DNA from: Asterias rubens | Lineage: Eukaryota; Echinodermata; Asteroidea; Forcipulatida; Asteriidae | Reading direction: 5' to 3' | Assembly (NCBI RefSeq): GCF_902459465.1 | Contig: NC_047070.1 | Span: forward strand, 7,242,554 to 7,306,553 | Length of the DNA: 64,000 nucleotides | In this document: positions 21,518-32,150 of the stretch, one piece after another | Layout of the letters: every line of letters starts with the position of its first letter | Numbering within the stretch: the first letter of the stretch is position 1 | The notes under the pieces: model-generated | What the model was told of the DNA's origin: nothing | Databases searched by the model: none | What the model saw: the letters and a program-made list of their open reading frames with translations, nothing else | Program-made: the position numbers and the translations under genes

Positions 21518-21682
21518 CATTTTCGAAACCACGGCTTCGACTTCAGGATCCGTTCTACATGTATACGAGCGAGGGCGGGCCGAGTGCGTACGCAAAGCAG
21601 GCGAATGTCCAAACAACCGCGGGGCCAAGCTAGCCTTAGCCGAATCTGGAAAAACCGAAGCCGTGGATTCGAAAGGGGCCAA
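21518..21682. repeat. GC-rich hairpin element
   Basis: GGCCATTTTCGAAACCACGG and CGGCTTCGACTTC at the left pair with CCGAAGCCGTGGATTCG and AAAGGGGCC at the right. The interior includes GGGCCGAGTGCGTACGC and GCGGGGCCAAGCTAGCC, both also found (inverted) at 62411-62600. Confidence 0.7.
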
Positions 21683-22436
21683 AATGTTCGCTTTGAGCAT
21701 TAGTGCCTGGGCTGACGTCACTGCCTCGAGGATGGCTCTACAAAGGTACGGCCAGCGGCATAATACTCAGTTGAAGAGGAACCCAGTTAAAAAAGAAAAA
21801 GAAAATAAAACTACAATAATAAAAATAAACAACAAAATGAAGCTAAAGTATAAACCTCAAAATACCAAACATTTCAGGTGTCTTTCGACGGGACTTTAAT
21901 TAACAAAACACACAAAATACATTCGTAAACTTCTGACCAAATGAGAGCTAAATTTTTCTGAGGTTTGTTTTAGTGCTGGGACACCGAGTGAGATGGTCTT
22001 TGACTACCAAACGTGTCCAGTGCCTAACTTAATTTACACTAGAGTAGGCCTCAGTGCTAAACACCTAAGAACGACAAGTGAACCACCCTCCATGTTTTCC
22101 CAATTATTAACTTTTAAACGTTTGCTGTTTTAGATCCCTCCCGCCCCACCATCCCGCCCCCTTCCCCATGTGCTGGAAGGAGAATGATTCAAAAGAGGGC
22201 ACAATCAGAAGATGTTTGTACACTGCCGTTGCGGGTGTGGAAGGGGGGCGGGTCGCCTGCTGCCCCACTTGCATTTCCCTAGCAGGCTGCGCTAGACTCT
22301 AGCAACACCCACCAAGTGACAGAAAAAGCACATTACAACAACTAGTCAAGCTGCGTTGCGTTTTGACCCCTACCCGACAAAACGACGACAACCTCAACAG
22401 GTGTTTGTACGGAGAACAATACAGATACAGATGCAG

Positions 22437-22585
22437 GGGTCGATTTCACAAAGAGTTAGGACCAGTCCTAACTTAGGACTAGTCCTAGAAGATATACAAA
22501 TTGCATGGATAGTCCTAAGTTAGGACGAGTAACTGGTCCTAACTCGAGATAAGACTAGTCCTAACTCTTTGTGAAATCCACCCCA
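22437..22585. mobile_element. Family-B fold-back element
   Basis: GTCGATTTCACAAAGAGTTA at the left and CTCTTTGTGAAATCCACCCC at the right. The interior is packed with TCCTAACTTAGGACTAGTCC and its variants, so the arms fold on themselves several ways. Other copies are at 41878-42050, 37815-37982 and 44995-45107. Confidence 0.8.
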
Positions 22586-22904
22586 GGTGTCAATGAAACA
22601 AAAGTCACATTTCATTTACGGACTCCACAACCATTACGGGAGGGGGGGGGGGGGCTAGACTGTTTCGTAACTCACCATTTTTGGGAGTCGAAAGGAAACC
22701 ATAAACCAGAGCCTTTTTTATGTTTCCCTTGTTTGAACATGACTGTTGCGTTCAAAATAATATTTTAACTAAAACGGTGGAAAGGCAAAAATACTTGCAG
22801 TGGTAACTTTACATTGTGCGAATATTAATTTTGGTTTTAGCCTTACACCGATGCGCACACATTGGCGTAATCACTCGGTGGGCCATGGGATTTCGAACCA
22901 ACCA

Positions 22905-23180
22905 CCCAACTAAATAAACGTCCCATGTGCAAAATGCTAAATGTAAAAAGAAAAAGGAAAACAAATATATTATAGAAGTCTGACAGCTTTTGAACTTAAT
23001 TTTTAACCATATTACTCAACTTTGGGGAGTCCCCAGGCCCGTCGAGTTATTCCCCCTCCAAATAAAAACATCCCTACACCAGTGTAACTTTCCAGAAAAA
23101 GTCCGAGCATCAAGCTTGAAAACAATTTCCCTTCACCCCTCAGCAAATAGGACTAATTTAAGGGATTTTGTTTTACACTG
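22905..23180 (+). repeat. Dispersed repeat, copy 1
   Basis: It shares ACTAAATAAAC, ATGCTAAA, CTGACAGCTTTT, GGGGAGTCCC, GGCCCGTCG and CCCCTCAGCAA in the same order with 62640-62935. Its class is unknown. Confidence 0.55.
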
Positions 23181-23415
23181 AAACCATTTTGGGGGGCTAA
23201 TCAAATCTGTCAAATGGAATATTTTGAAGGCCTCTTTGGGTGCGTTCGTTTAGCTTCCCTGGGTCGACCCTGCGGTGCGGTGCGGTGCTCACTCGGGTAA
23301 GCCCTTGACAAGAGCTAATCGAACGATCACACTCGCCCTCTCGTGGTGTCGGCATGCACCTCAGGTCACCCCCAAATAATGTGACCCACTCCAAGCAGGG
23401 CACTGGGGGCTGACC

Positions 23416-23916
23416 CGGTGTGGCGGTTTCAACTTTCCGCTGTGTTCAGTTTTCCAAATGACCAAAATACGGTAGCATTACGTCATGCGATGCCTGCGCA
23501 CAGCAAGCGAAAGTAGTCCATTTTTAGTGCCGTATTGAGTCATCCATTACCCTCCGGTAGCTGTCACGGCGGCGTCCGCGAGTCGAGTACAACTAGCGGC
23601 AAACGCGTTGATCGTATGAGTTGTTTTTTATGCAAGCAGAGTGTGACCTGCCTTAAGTTGTACCAATGAATACATGTAAAGATGGGGCAAGAGATTATGT
23701 GACTACACAGAAAAGAATCGTAATTATAAACAATTTGGGGGTCACTGCTGAGAGAACTACAGTACTCGCCAGGGTACTCGCGGTGCGCGGTATCTGACAG
23801 GTCACCCGGAAAACTGAACACGCCGGAAAGCTAAAACCGTTCGAACAACGTGCTGATATGTCCGACTACGTCACCCGGAAAACTGAACACGGCGGAAAAC
23901 TGGAACCGCCACACCG
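23416..23916 (+). mobile_element. CGGTGTGGCGG element, copy 1
   Basis: The terminal inverted repeat CGGTGTGGCGG / CCGCCACACCG bounds 501 bp. The right side carries two subterminal repeats of GTCACCCGGAAAACTGAACA. The interior has no coding frame of note. It is the mirror copy of 23948-24442. Confidence 0.85.
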
Positions 23917-23947
23917 GGTAAGCCCCGTCAAAACTATTCGAACGTAC

Positions 23948-24442
23948 CGGTGTGGCGGTTTCAGACTTCCGCCGTGTTCAGTTTTCCGGGTGACGTAGCC
24001 GGAAATTTCGACACGTTGCTCAAACGGTTTTAGCTTTCCGGCGTGTTCAGTTTTCCGGGTGACCTGTCAGATACCGCCGCGAGTACCCTGGCGAGTACTG
24101 TAGTTCTCTCAGCAGTGACCCCCAAATTGTTTATATTACGATTCCTTTCTGTGTAGTCACATAATCTCTTGCCCCATCTTTACATGTATTCATGGGTACA
24201 ACTTTAGGCAGGTCACACTCTGCTTGCATAAAAAACAACTCATACGATCCACGCGTTTGCCGCTAGTTGTACTCGACTCGTGGACGCCGCCATGACAGCT
24301 ACCGGAAGGTAATGGATGACTCAATACGGCACTAAAAACGGACTACTTTCGCTTGCTGTGCGCAGGCATCGCATGACGTAATGCTACCGTATTTGGTCAT
24401 TCGGAAAACTGAACACAGCGGAAAGTTGAAACCGCCACACCG
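23948..24442 (-). mobile_element. CGGTGTGGCGG element, copy 2 (opposite orientation)
   Basis: A near-identical reverse copy of 23416-23916, with scattered mismatches and small indels. Together they form a palindrome with ~500-bp arms and a 31-bp spacer of host-MITE sequence. Shared landmarks: TCAATACGGCACTAAAAA, TACATGTATTCAT, GAGTACCCTGGCGAGTACTG. Confidence 0.85.
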
Positions 24443-24565
24443 GGGCAGACCGGGTCGACCCATGAAAGCTAAACGAACGCACCCATAATATCGAGCTCGA
24501 TGTTCTGTTGTGGGGTGTACACCCCTGTATAAAATAAGCCCAATCCGTAATATTTCGAAAAGGAA

Positions 24566-25474
24566 CTAAAATTCAACGGGGTGGACTCTGTTTGCCCCCA
24601 TACGACACATCTTCGCAAACCCTTTCCTAAACTCTTTATACTTAAATGCGTAAATAAACGGATTAACCACCGAGTTCGCCAACAGAATAATGTCAGTTAC
24701 GTCGTAATACGTGGGGTCAACAATTACGCCAAATGTCAACAGTACGTACACCACCGCAACGGGGATCCAAGTCAGATAATACGCAAGAGCAGTAAACAAT
24801 AAGAGTCTAGCAACCCGCCGACGGGCCTCTAACAGTTCATCCACGCGGAGATTATCCTGCCGTATTGCACATTCTCTCAAGTTGGCCATGATTCTGACGT
24901 AAGGAACAATGGTTCCCACAAGCTGCCCCGTTAGTATGACCCCCTTTAAGGTCACGAAAGCAGCCTTCCACGTGGCATCGGGATCGGTGATGTAACACAC
25001 GTTGTAAGATTCATCATACGTAAGTGATGACGTAGTTTCGAACAAACTCGTCAAGATCGAGACAATCCAGATTGCGGCAAGGAGACATTTCACCTTAGCT
25101 GGTGTCACCAAACGCGGATACTGGAGGGGTTGAACGATTGCTATGTATCGTTCTGCGTGCAAACACAGGGTTGCGAACGAGGATACACTCAAGAACACAA
25201 AAAATGGCACCCTGGCAAAGAACAACAGACATGTGGCCGAGTTCACCAGGGCCGGGGGAAGGTATCTGAACTGAAAAACCTGGATCGAAATGCATACAAG
25301 TGCATCGGCAACGGATAGATGGGCGATGAAGTAATTGGTATAGTTGTGTAGGAAGTTGACACATACAATAGTGCATACCACTAGTAGGTTGCCCACGGTA
25401 CCAATGCACCCCAGAGACACTTCAATGGCCAGCACAGCATCGCTGCAATATTCTGTGATATTGCATAGTGCCAT
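24566..25474 (-). CDS. Rhodopsin-like (class A) G-protein-coupled receptor, intronless
   Basis: A 302-residue seven-helix receptor in one exon. A possible N-glycosylation site (NIT) is at 5-7. TM1 ~13-37 has the GN motif at 28-29. TM2 carries LSVAD with D57. The disulfide cysteines are C82 and C160. TM3 ends with ERY at 108-110. TM4 has W136. TM5 has P191. TM6 has TWIP at 235-238 in place of the usual CWxP. TM7 has NPFIY at 271-275. The tail is short, with C290 possibly palmitoylated. Length and single-exon structure fit the many lineage-expanded orphan receptors of invertebrate deuterostomes. The ligand cannot be assigned. The first ATG gives a short N terminus typical of amine, adenosine or melatonin-like receptors. 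There is no frameshift, so it is likely functional. Confidence 0.93.
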   Translation of the reverse strand: MALCNITEYCSDAVLAIEVSLGCIGTVGNLLVVCTIVCVNFLHNYTNYFIAHLSVADALVCISIQVFQFRYLPPALVNSATCLLFFARVPFFVFLSVSSFATLCLHAERYIAIVQPLQYPRLVTPAKVKCLLAAIWIVSILTSLFETTSSLTYDESYNVCYITDPDATWKAAFVTLKGVILTGQLVGTIVPYVRIMANLRECAIRQDNLRVDELLEARRRVARLLLFTALAYYLTWIPVAVVYVLLTFGVIVDPTYYDVTDIILLANSVVNPFIYAFKYKEFRKGFAKMCRMGANRVHPVEF

Positions 25475-26300
25475 GCTTGAAAGTTACCAGAAAAAGACAA
25501 GAAACTATAAGGGGAAACTGTGTCTTGACAAGCTGTTTAAGTTTGTTTATAGTCGAGATTGGAAGGCCTACATACAATAGACCTGCAGACGTTCTTATAA
25601 AGTTAAAGGTCATCGAAGTTATTCGTGCCGGCAAAAGCACCACGCAATGGTCCCTCAATTCGCCTCAAATAGCTGCAACAACAGTTGATACAAAAAGCCA
25701 ACTATGCAAATCTGAAAACAAAACAACCCAAAGATAATTGTTTTGAAAACACAATTTTGTACGAAAGACCTCCTACCACAAAAGCTGGCCTGGCAAAGAC
25801 TCAAATAAAGCAAAGATGGAAACGTACTTTTTGTCTGTTTTAAATCAGATGGTTATTTAATCAACTTGGTAAAACTGTTGGTGAAAAGCTTTTGTTTGCA
25901 GTGCGGCTGCCGGTTGACAAAACTCACGACCGTGGAGTTGCAAAAGATACAAAATATGATTGAGTGGTTTCTTAAACAGCAGGCATATCCGTCACTCAGT
26001 GAAACCAGAAACGCCGGGCGAACCACAATTCTCTTTTTGATAATGCACTGTGCTCTTTTACATGCCTAACACAACACACGGGACCAAAGGCTTCACGTCC
26101 CATCCGAAGGACGTAGCGATGGTTAATATGACTATACCAAGAAGAGTGTGGGTGCAAATCCCCTGCGTGACACTTGTGTCCTTAAGCAAGACACTCAGCT
26201 ATTGATTCGTCATTCGGATGGGACGTAAAGCATTTGGTCCCGTGTGTTGTAATGCAGGCACGAGTAACTCGACGAGACTGGTCTTAACTCGTTGTGAAAT
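25475..26300. other. Upstream of the GPCR: no gene recognised, SINE pieces at the far end
   Basis: The first ~600 bp upstream of the GPCR ATG shows no repeat I recognise and may hold its promoter. A TTATAA at about 25595 is the only TATA-like site and is weak evidence. Between 26090 and 26260 two SINE fragments face each other (GGACCAAAGG..CGTCCCATCCGAAGGACG, then GTGTCCTTAAGCAAGACACTC). Confidence 0.4.
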
Positions 26301-26306
26301 CAACCC

Positions 26307-26670
26307 CTGGACACGTTTGATAATATTTTCAAAGACCAGTATTCTCATTTAGTATATCCCAACATGTTTAAAATAACAAACCTGTGAAAATTTTGACTCA
26401 ATTAGTTATCGAATTTTTATGGGAATAATGAAAGAACACCCTTCTTGCATTACTTTGTGTGCTTTCAGATGCATACTAAAATGCTTCAGCTAAGTCTTTT
26501 ACCATTAATTTGAGTGAGAAATTACTTCTTTCTCAAAAACTACGTTACTTCAGAGGGAGCCGTTTCTCACAATGTGTTACACTATATCAACAGCTCTCCG
26601 TTGCCAAAAAGGTTACCAAGTAAGGTTTTTCTAACGACTAGACTAATTGCCAAACGTGTCCAGTGCCTTT
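26307..26670 (-). mobile_element. Family-A MITE, diverged
   Basis: It starts CCTGGACACGTTTGATAAT with TTCAAAGACCAGTATTCTC and ends CAAACGTGTCCAGTGCCTTT. The central hairpin is replaced by an ATGCTTCAGC segment. Confidence 0.7.
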
Positions 26671-27154
26671 TATTTTATAAATTAATGATAAAGTTAATAA
26701 ACAACCCCCAAATTGAAACGCTCCGTACTCACCTATTTCACAGAAATTACCAATGCCTTGTAATACACAGTGACGACCTCATGACTAAGGAATATAACAA
26801 GTATGAACACGTCCCTCTTTGTCATAAACCTGTCCTAAGCATGCCCACCGCCGGGGGTAGGTAATTCCCAACCAATCTCAGGAGCGAGTGGGTGTGATCG
26901 ATGTTTTACCCAACGCAGAAGTAACTGACTAAGTTTGGAACTTTTCTTTATACCTGCAGTGAGGACCCGGTCCGCTATCAGCGCATGGGTATGCTAATTG
27001 TTTCCTTCGTCTTATAAAAACCCTAAGGTGCGGACTAGTCCATTATACTTGTGACATTGTAATATTAAACCCCACCATTGGACAACGTCACAATGGGCAA
27101 TGCTTACAACTCTATAATAAGGCTAGGGCCCAAATTAACAGAGCTGCTCTAAGA

Positions 27155-27508
27155 TATGGACACTTTCGGAACATAATTTTTTTATCAGAGTTCAGAGATT
27201 TACAAATAACTTACAAGGTTTACAGATGGTGAAAGACTTCTCTTGAAATATTATTCCATGAAATTCAGCTTTACTTTTTGAAAAAACAATATCAATTCTC
27301 GATTTCGAGAATTACGGATTTATTTTAAACACATGTCATGACACGGCGAAACGTGTGGAAACAAGGGTGGGTTTTCCCGTTATTTTCTCTCGACTCCGAT
27401 GACCAATTGAGCCTCAATTTTCACAGGTTTGTTATTTTATTTTATAAGTTGTGATACACGAAGTGTGGGCCTTGGATAATACTGTTTACCGAAAGTGTCC
27501 AACTTTAA
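27155..27508 (-). mobile_element. Family-C MITE
   Basis: Reverse orientation: it begins ATATGGACACTTTCGG, carries AATTCTCGATTTCGAGAATT, ACACATGTCATGACACGG, CGTTATTTTCTCTCG and CCTTGGATAATACTG, and ends CCGAAAGTGTCCAACTTTAA. A family-G end (AACAGAGCTGCTCTAAG) abuts its left side. Confidence 0.8.
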
Positions 27509-27509
27509 G

Positions 27510-28366
27510 GCACAAAAAAACTGCTTAACCACAAAAAGTAGCGAATCACAACAAAATTGTGCTAACCAGATTTAGGATACCAGCCAAACTACAATGTCAC
27601 ATGTTCTATAATATCCTGCTCATTATTCTGCTTAGCAGAAATATGTCAAGCAATATTGTCTGCTTTATAAGCAGTTCTAAAAATGTTGGCACTGGTCAGA
27701 TCATACGTCACGATGTCATACGCTGGGTTATACCACTCGTCTTTGAGGGGTGTCAATCAACAAGGGTCAGTGATTTAATTAAAAAGGACATGACAAAAGT
27801 GTACACCTAGCCTACAGCATTTGTAAAACATGCTTTGTCGACTGTCAATGGTTTAGTAGATGAAATGAATGGGCTTAAAATTACCCGGGCAGTGCATGGA
27901 CATAATATAAGCAACACAAAGATAAGTAATTGAGTTGACAGCGCCCCATGACCCCCCCCCCCCCCTCAAAAAAAAGAAGGAAAAAAAAGGCCATTGCAAA
28001 ACCAAACAGGACCCTTGCTTGCTGGAGGGGCAGTACGCAAAAAAAAAAATAATCCAAACACTAGGCTTGACAACAAACACAGGCTAAGTGAAGGAAAATT
28101 CCAGTCAATCGTCCGGGGTTTCCCAAAAAGAGGATGATTTTTTTTTCAAAAGTGGCCGCCCAGCATTTTAATTTAAACTGGCCACCAATACTTCGGGTCA
28201 AAGTCACCACATAATGTAGTTTTATTTAATGATAAATACACAGCCAATTTGTATTTATTGACATAAAGAACGGGGGGGGGCGTATAAAGTAGCCTAGTTC
28301 GAAAAACAAAAATAATGTACAAATAACCTTGGTAAAAGGCGAGTTTTGTTTTCACGGGAAATAAGC
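27510..28366. other. Intergenic stretch with homopolymer tracts
   Basis: Nothing coding was recognised. A C-run near 27952-27965, an A-run near 28040 and a G-run near 28273 are the only notable features. Confidence 0.4.
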
Positions 28367-28756
28367 TTAAAGGCAGTGGACACTATTGCTGGTAATTACT
28401 CAAAAAAATTATCATCATAAAACCTTTCTTGATTACGAGTAATGGGGAGAGGTTGATGGTATAAAACATTGTGAGAAACAGCTCCCTCTGAAGTGACGTA
28501 GCTTTCGAAAAAGAAGTAATTTTTCACGAATTTGATTCCGAAACCTCAAGCTTAGAATTTGAGGTCTCGAAATCAAGCATCAGAAAGCACACATCTTCGT
28601 GCGACAGGGGTGATTTTTCTTTCATTATTATCTCGCAAACTCGCCGACCGATTGAGCTAAAATTTTCACAGGTTTGTTGTTTTATGCATATGTTGAGATA
28701 CACCAAGTGAGAAGACTGGTCTTTGACAATTACCAATAGTGTCCACTGTCTTTAAA
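28367..28756 (+). mobile_element. Family-A MITE
   Basis: TTAAAGGCAGTGGACACTA to GTGTCCACTGTCTTTAAA with the central GAAACCTCAAGCTTAG / TTTGAGGTCTCGAAATC hairpin. Confidence 0.85.
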
Positions 28757-29135
28757 AGGTATTTGCACAATAACATATTTTGTTGGCTTCCTATAAATGA
28801 AAACGCCAGTCACCCCGAAGCCTCCTTCGAACGTGAGAACAGAAAATAAATGAGATAATTGGTTTATGGGGATTTATTTCACAAACTAATTATTTATCCC
28901 ACGAACGAGCAGGGAATAATAATGGAAATAATTGGTTTATGGCTCGTTTTTACAAAATGATTATTGTCAGGAAATTTGTTTTTACTGTGGAAATTAGTTT
29001 TTTTTTTTACAAACGGATTGTGATACAAAACTGTAATAGAAGAACCATTGAATTTATTGTTATGCAACTTACCCAACCTCGCTGGGGTCAATGAAGACCT
29101 TTGGCTGAGAGTTGTGCCAATGGATGCATGAACGT

Positions 29136-29522
29136 TTAAAAGCACTCTGTACACTATTTGTAATTGTCCAAGACCAGTCTTCTCACTTGGTGTATCTCAA
29201 CATATGCATGAAATAACAAACCTATGAAAATTTGAGCTCAATTGGTCATTGACATTGCGAGATAATTGTGAAAGAAAAAACACGAAGTTGTGTGCTGTCA
29301 GATCAGATGCTTGATTTCGAGACCTCAAATTCTAAATCTGAGGTCTCAAAATCAAATTCGTGGAACATTACTTCTCTCTCGAAAACTACATTACTTCAGA
29401 GGGAGTCGTTTCTCACAATGATTTATACTATCAACCTCTCCCAATTACCCGTTTAATACCAAGTAAGGTTTTATGCTAACAATTATTTTGAGTAACTACC
29501 AATAGTGTCCACTGCCTTTAAA
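29136..29522 (-). mobile_element. Family-A MITE
   Basis: TTTAAAAGCACTCTGTACAC to GTGTCCACTGCCTTTAAA. The central hairpin GACCTCAAATTCTAAAT / CTGAGGTCTCAAAATC is intact. A partial family-B element follows directly. Confidence 0.8.
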
Positions 29523-29527
29523 GACAC

Positions 29528-30075
29528 TGGGGTATTTTACAAAGAGTAAAGAATAGTCTTAACTCGAGTTAGGATGAGTTCCTTACAAAGGACTTGTCTC
29601 GCGTTTTTTTTTTATATCCTAGGACTATAATAGATGTTAAATTTGCATCGGGGATAAAGAATATTAAATTTGGTTTTTACCCATACACCGATGTGTGTTT
29701 AGCACTGTATACTCAGTACTTTCCCGAGTCCTGTACTGAGTATACAGTGCTAACACACATCGGTGTATGGGTAAAAACCAAATTTAATATTCTTTATCCC
29801 CGATGCAAATTTAACATCTATTATATCGTTGCGGTACCCGCTGCCAAAACATAGGATTCGAACTGCCTCTAGCTGCCGGGCAACCTCGGTAGTCTAGTTG
29901 GTAAGACACTGCTCTAGAATTGCAAGGGTCGTGGGTTCGAATCCCACCCGAGTAACATGCCTGTGATATTTTTTTCACAGGACTCGGGAAAGTACTGAGT
30001 ATACAGTGCTAACACACATCGGTGTATGGGTAAAAACCAAATTTAATAATCCTAGGACAAGTTGTTCAACTGGAA
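29528..30075. mobile_element. Family-B element interrupted by a nested insertion
   Basis: Family-B sequence (TTTACAAAGAGTAAAGAATAG, ACTCGAGTTAGGATGAG, ATCCTAGGAC) is interrupted at 29626 and resumes at 30049 with a repeat of ATCCTAGGAC. The right part is degenerate. Confidence 0.6.
29626..30048 (+). repeat. Nested tRNA-like repeat with 10-bp target duplication
   Basis: Flanked by ATCCTAGGAC (29616-29625 and 30049-30058). It starts with an inverted pair: TTTGCATCGGGGATAAAG..CACCGATGTGTG, then its reverse complement. It continues with a tRNA-like block (GTAGTCTAGTTGGTAAGACA, GTGGGTTCGAATCCCACCC) and a second copy of the GTACTGAGTATACAGTGCTA tail. The tRNA-like block has a good B box but is part of a dispersed repeat. 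Confidence 0.7.
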
Positions 30076-30097
30076 AATGTCTCATTAAATTGAAATA

Positions 30098-31167
30098 AAC
30101 TGCTCACAAAAAGTAAGGAAACTTTTTTCAATCCAGTATATTCGTTATTATTTAATACTCTCTTTGTATATGGTATATATCATTACAAAGCTGAACTGTT
30201 CCTCTTTAAAATGATACCACAATTGCAATGATTACATGTTGCTGGACTTGACCACGTTAATGAGAATGAGACAAAGTCACAAATCAAATGTGCCAAAATT
30301 AGCAATTTTGTGTTACCGTGTGAACAATCAAATTGACACTGTAATTCAAACAAGCAAGACAACTTACTGATCTTAATCCACTTTATTGAGACAATAAGTT
30401 TGGTATAGAGCAAGACAACTTACTGATATTAATACACTTTATTGATACAAGAAGTTCAGTAACGAGTGGATGATCCGAGGGCGTTGATGACAGCCTGGCA
30501 CCTTCTTCTCATGCTGCACAAAAGTCTTGTTCCATTCTTCATTAAGGAACCTGGTTAGGTCAGCCACAGTTGATGTGTTGGTGGTTATGGCGCGGACAGC
30601 GAGGCCAAGCTGGTCCCACAGATGTTCCATGGGATTCAGGTCTGGACTGTTAGCGGGCCAATCCATCCGGTGCACCCCAACATTGTTCAGGTAGTCAGTC
30701 ACCAGTCGGGCTCGATTGGGGCGAGCATTGTCATCTTGAAAGATGGCATTTTGGTATACGAGTCTGCAAGTATGGGACTGCAATCGGCTGTAGAATATCG
30801 TCTTGCAAATACCCATCAAACCAGGTGTTTTTCAAGAGATGAGGGTAAATTGTTTCTGATGAGCTCACTGGTGCAAATCTTCGTGTAAACCATTAATGGT
30901 TCTGAAAAGCTTGATCGGTTTGATAATGGAGCATTACCTGTTGACCATTTTAGCACAGACAACGGTAATTTTGGCACATTTGATTTGTGACTTTGCCTCA
31001 TTGTTATTCGTGTAGCCAAGTTCAGCAACATGTAGTCATTGCAAATGTGGTACCATTTTAAAGAGGAACAGTTCAGCTTTGCATTGATATATACCATATA
31101 CAAAGAGAGTAATAAATAATAACAAATATACTGGATTGAAAAGTTTCCTTACTTTTTGTGAGCAGTT
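30098..31167 (-). mobile_element. Tc1/mariner-type element, internally deleted
   Basis: TA duplications at 30096-30097 and 31168-31169 flank the element. The terminal sequence AACTGCTCACAAAAAGTAAG is repeated inverted at the right end, and the inverted similarity continues for about 200 bp with scattered mismatches. The 1070-bp length and partial transposase show loss of most of the coding region. Long inverted repeats of this kind are typical of the IR/DR group of Tc1-like elements. Confidence 0.9.
30439..30819 (-). pseudogene. C-terminal remnant of a Tc1-like DDE transposase
   Basis: A 126-codon open frame shows the second catalytic Asp in FQDDNARPNRA and the third acidic residue in DWPANSPDLNPMEHLWD, the pattern of the Tc1 family catalytic domain. 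The N-terminal DNA-binding domains and first catalytic Asp are absent, against ~340 residues for an intact enzyme. It lies inside the inverted-repeat element at 30098-31167 and is presumably inactive. Confidence 0.88.
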
Positions 31168-31449
31168 TATTATGTTTTCAGCTCAGTTTTTCACACCATA
31201 TTATTTTTGGAAAGACAATAATTTTCAAGTTGACATATCACTTTAGTTTTACACACTCAACAGTTGATTGAGTGTAGATTCGTAACAAATCTACAGTTTG
31301 TAGTTTGGAAACATTTATAACCACTTTGCAATGTTTTATAAGCATGATATAAAAATAGTGCTTTCAACATTATCGAGTGCAATGTTGTGTTGGATGGTCA
31401 ACTGGTCAGAAGGTTTCTATATACAGTGCACAACAAAAATAAATCAAAA

Positions 31450-32150
31450 TTCACACACAATTATTATGGAGCAAAGCTACACATAAACATAATGACATGT
31501 TTATTCGCCGAAGGTGTTGAGAAGCAAACAAAAGCATAATGAAGAAACTTAAGCAGGACAAAATGTTACAACACAAAGTAATATTTGCAAAAACTAACCA
31601 GTACATTAGTACCCTGAACAATTGTATTGAAGGCCCAAGTATCAAAATGGGGGGGGGGGGGGGGGGGGGGAGGGAACTAAATAATTTCAACCCTGAAAAT
31701 GTGTCTAAATAGTTAAGTTTCCCCCACCAAGATTGATGTGATAATCAAAGTATTACGCCTACATGATATCTAGACCTTGTTAAAAAATGTCCAAATAGCG
31801 CTATCTATACACACACAATTATTAAAAGCAAAGCTACACATAACCATAATTACATGTTTATTCGCTGAAAGTGTTGTGAAGCAAACAAAAGAATAATGAA
31901 GAAACTTTAGCATGACAAAATTTCACAATGCAAAGTAATATTTGCAAAAACTTGACTTTAAGTACCCTAGTACCCTGAACAACTGTTTTGAAGGCCCAGG
32001 TATCAGAATGGGGGGAAACTAACTTAATTTAAACCCTGAAAATGTATCTATGATAGTTAAAATGTTCCCCAAATGTTTGTTGGGAAAATTACGCCTACAC
32101 GACAAACTAGACCTTGTTAAAAATGTCTTAATAGCGCTAACTATTACACA
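31450..32150. repeat. Tandem duplication, two ~355-bp units
   Basis: Both units carry ACACACAATTATT, AGCAAAGCTACACATAA, ACATGTTTATTCGC, GTAATATTTGCAAAAACT, ACCCTGAACAA, TTACGCCTACA and TAGACCTTGTTAAAAA. Unit 1 has a 21-G run at about 31650-31670. No gene is visible. Confidence 0.8.

Larger units (their letters stand above)
23237..24485. mobile_element. Family-H MITE split by two insertions
   Basis: The left end is TGGGTGCGTTCGTTTAGC and the right end GCTAAACGAACGCACCCA. The unsplit copy at 9833-10086 shows the same order of blocks. Here the element is interrupted after GGGGCTGACC, resumes for ~31 bp (GGTAAGCCCCGTC to GAACGTA), is interrupted again, then finishes with GGGTCGACCC. Its right end is 81 bp from the GPCR stop codon. 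Confidence 0.8.

Noticed and set aside
21311..21721. 136-codon open frame on the minus strand
   Set aside because: Overlaps a GC-rich hairpin element on its right half and shows no conserved motif. High GC alone explains the lack of stops.
23564..23821. 85-codon open frame on the minus strand
   Set aside because: Lies within one arm of the palindromic element and is not preserved in the mirror copy.
29880..29960. Possible tRNA gene with a strong B box
   Set aside because: Part of a dispersed repeat nested with a 10-bp target duplication. Degenerate siblings exist at 9165, 54600 and 61530.
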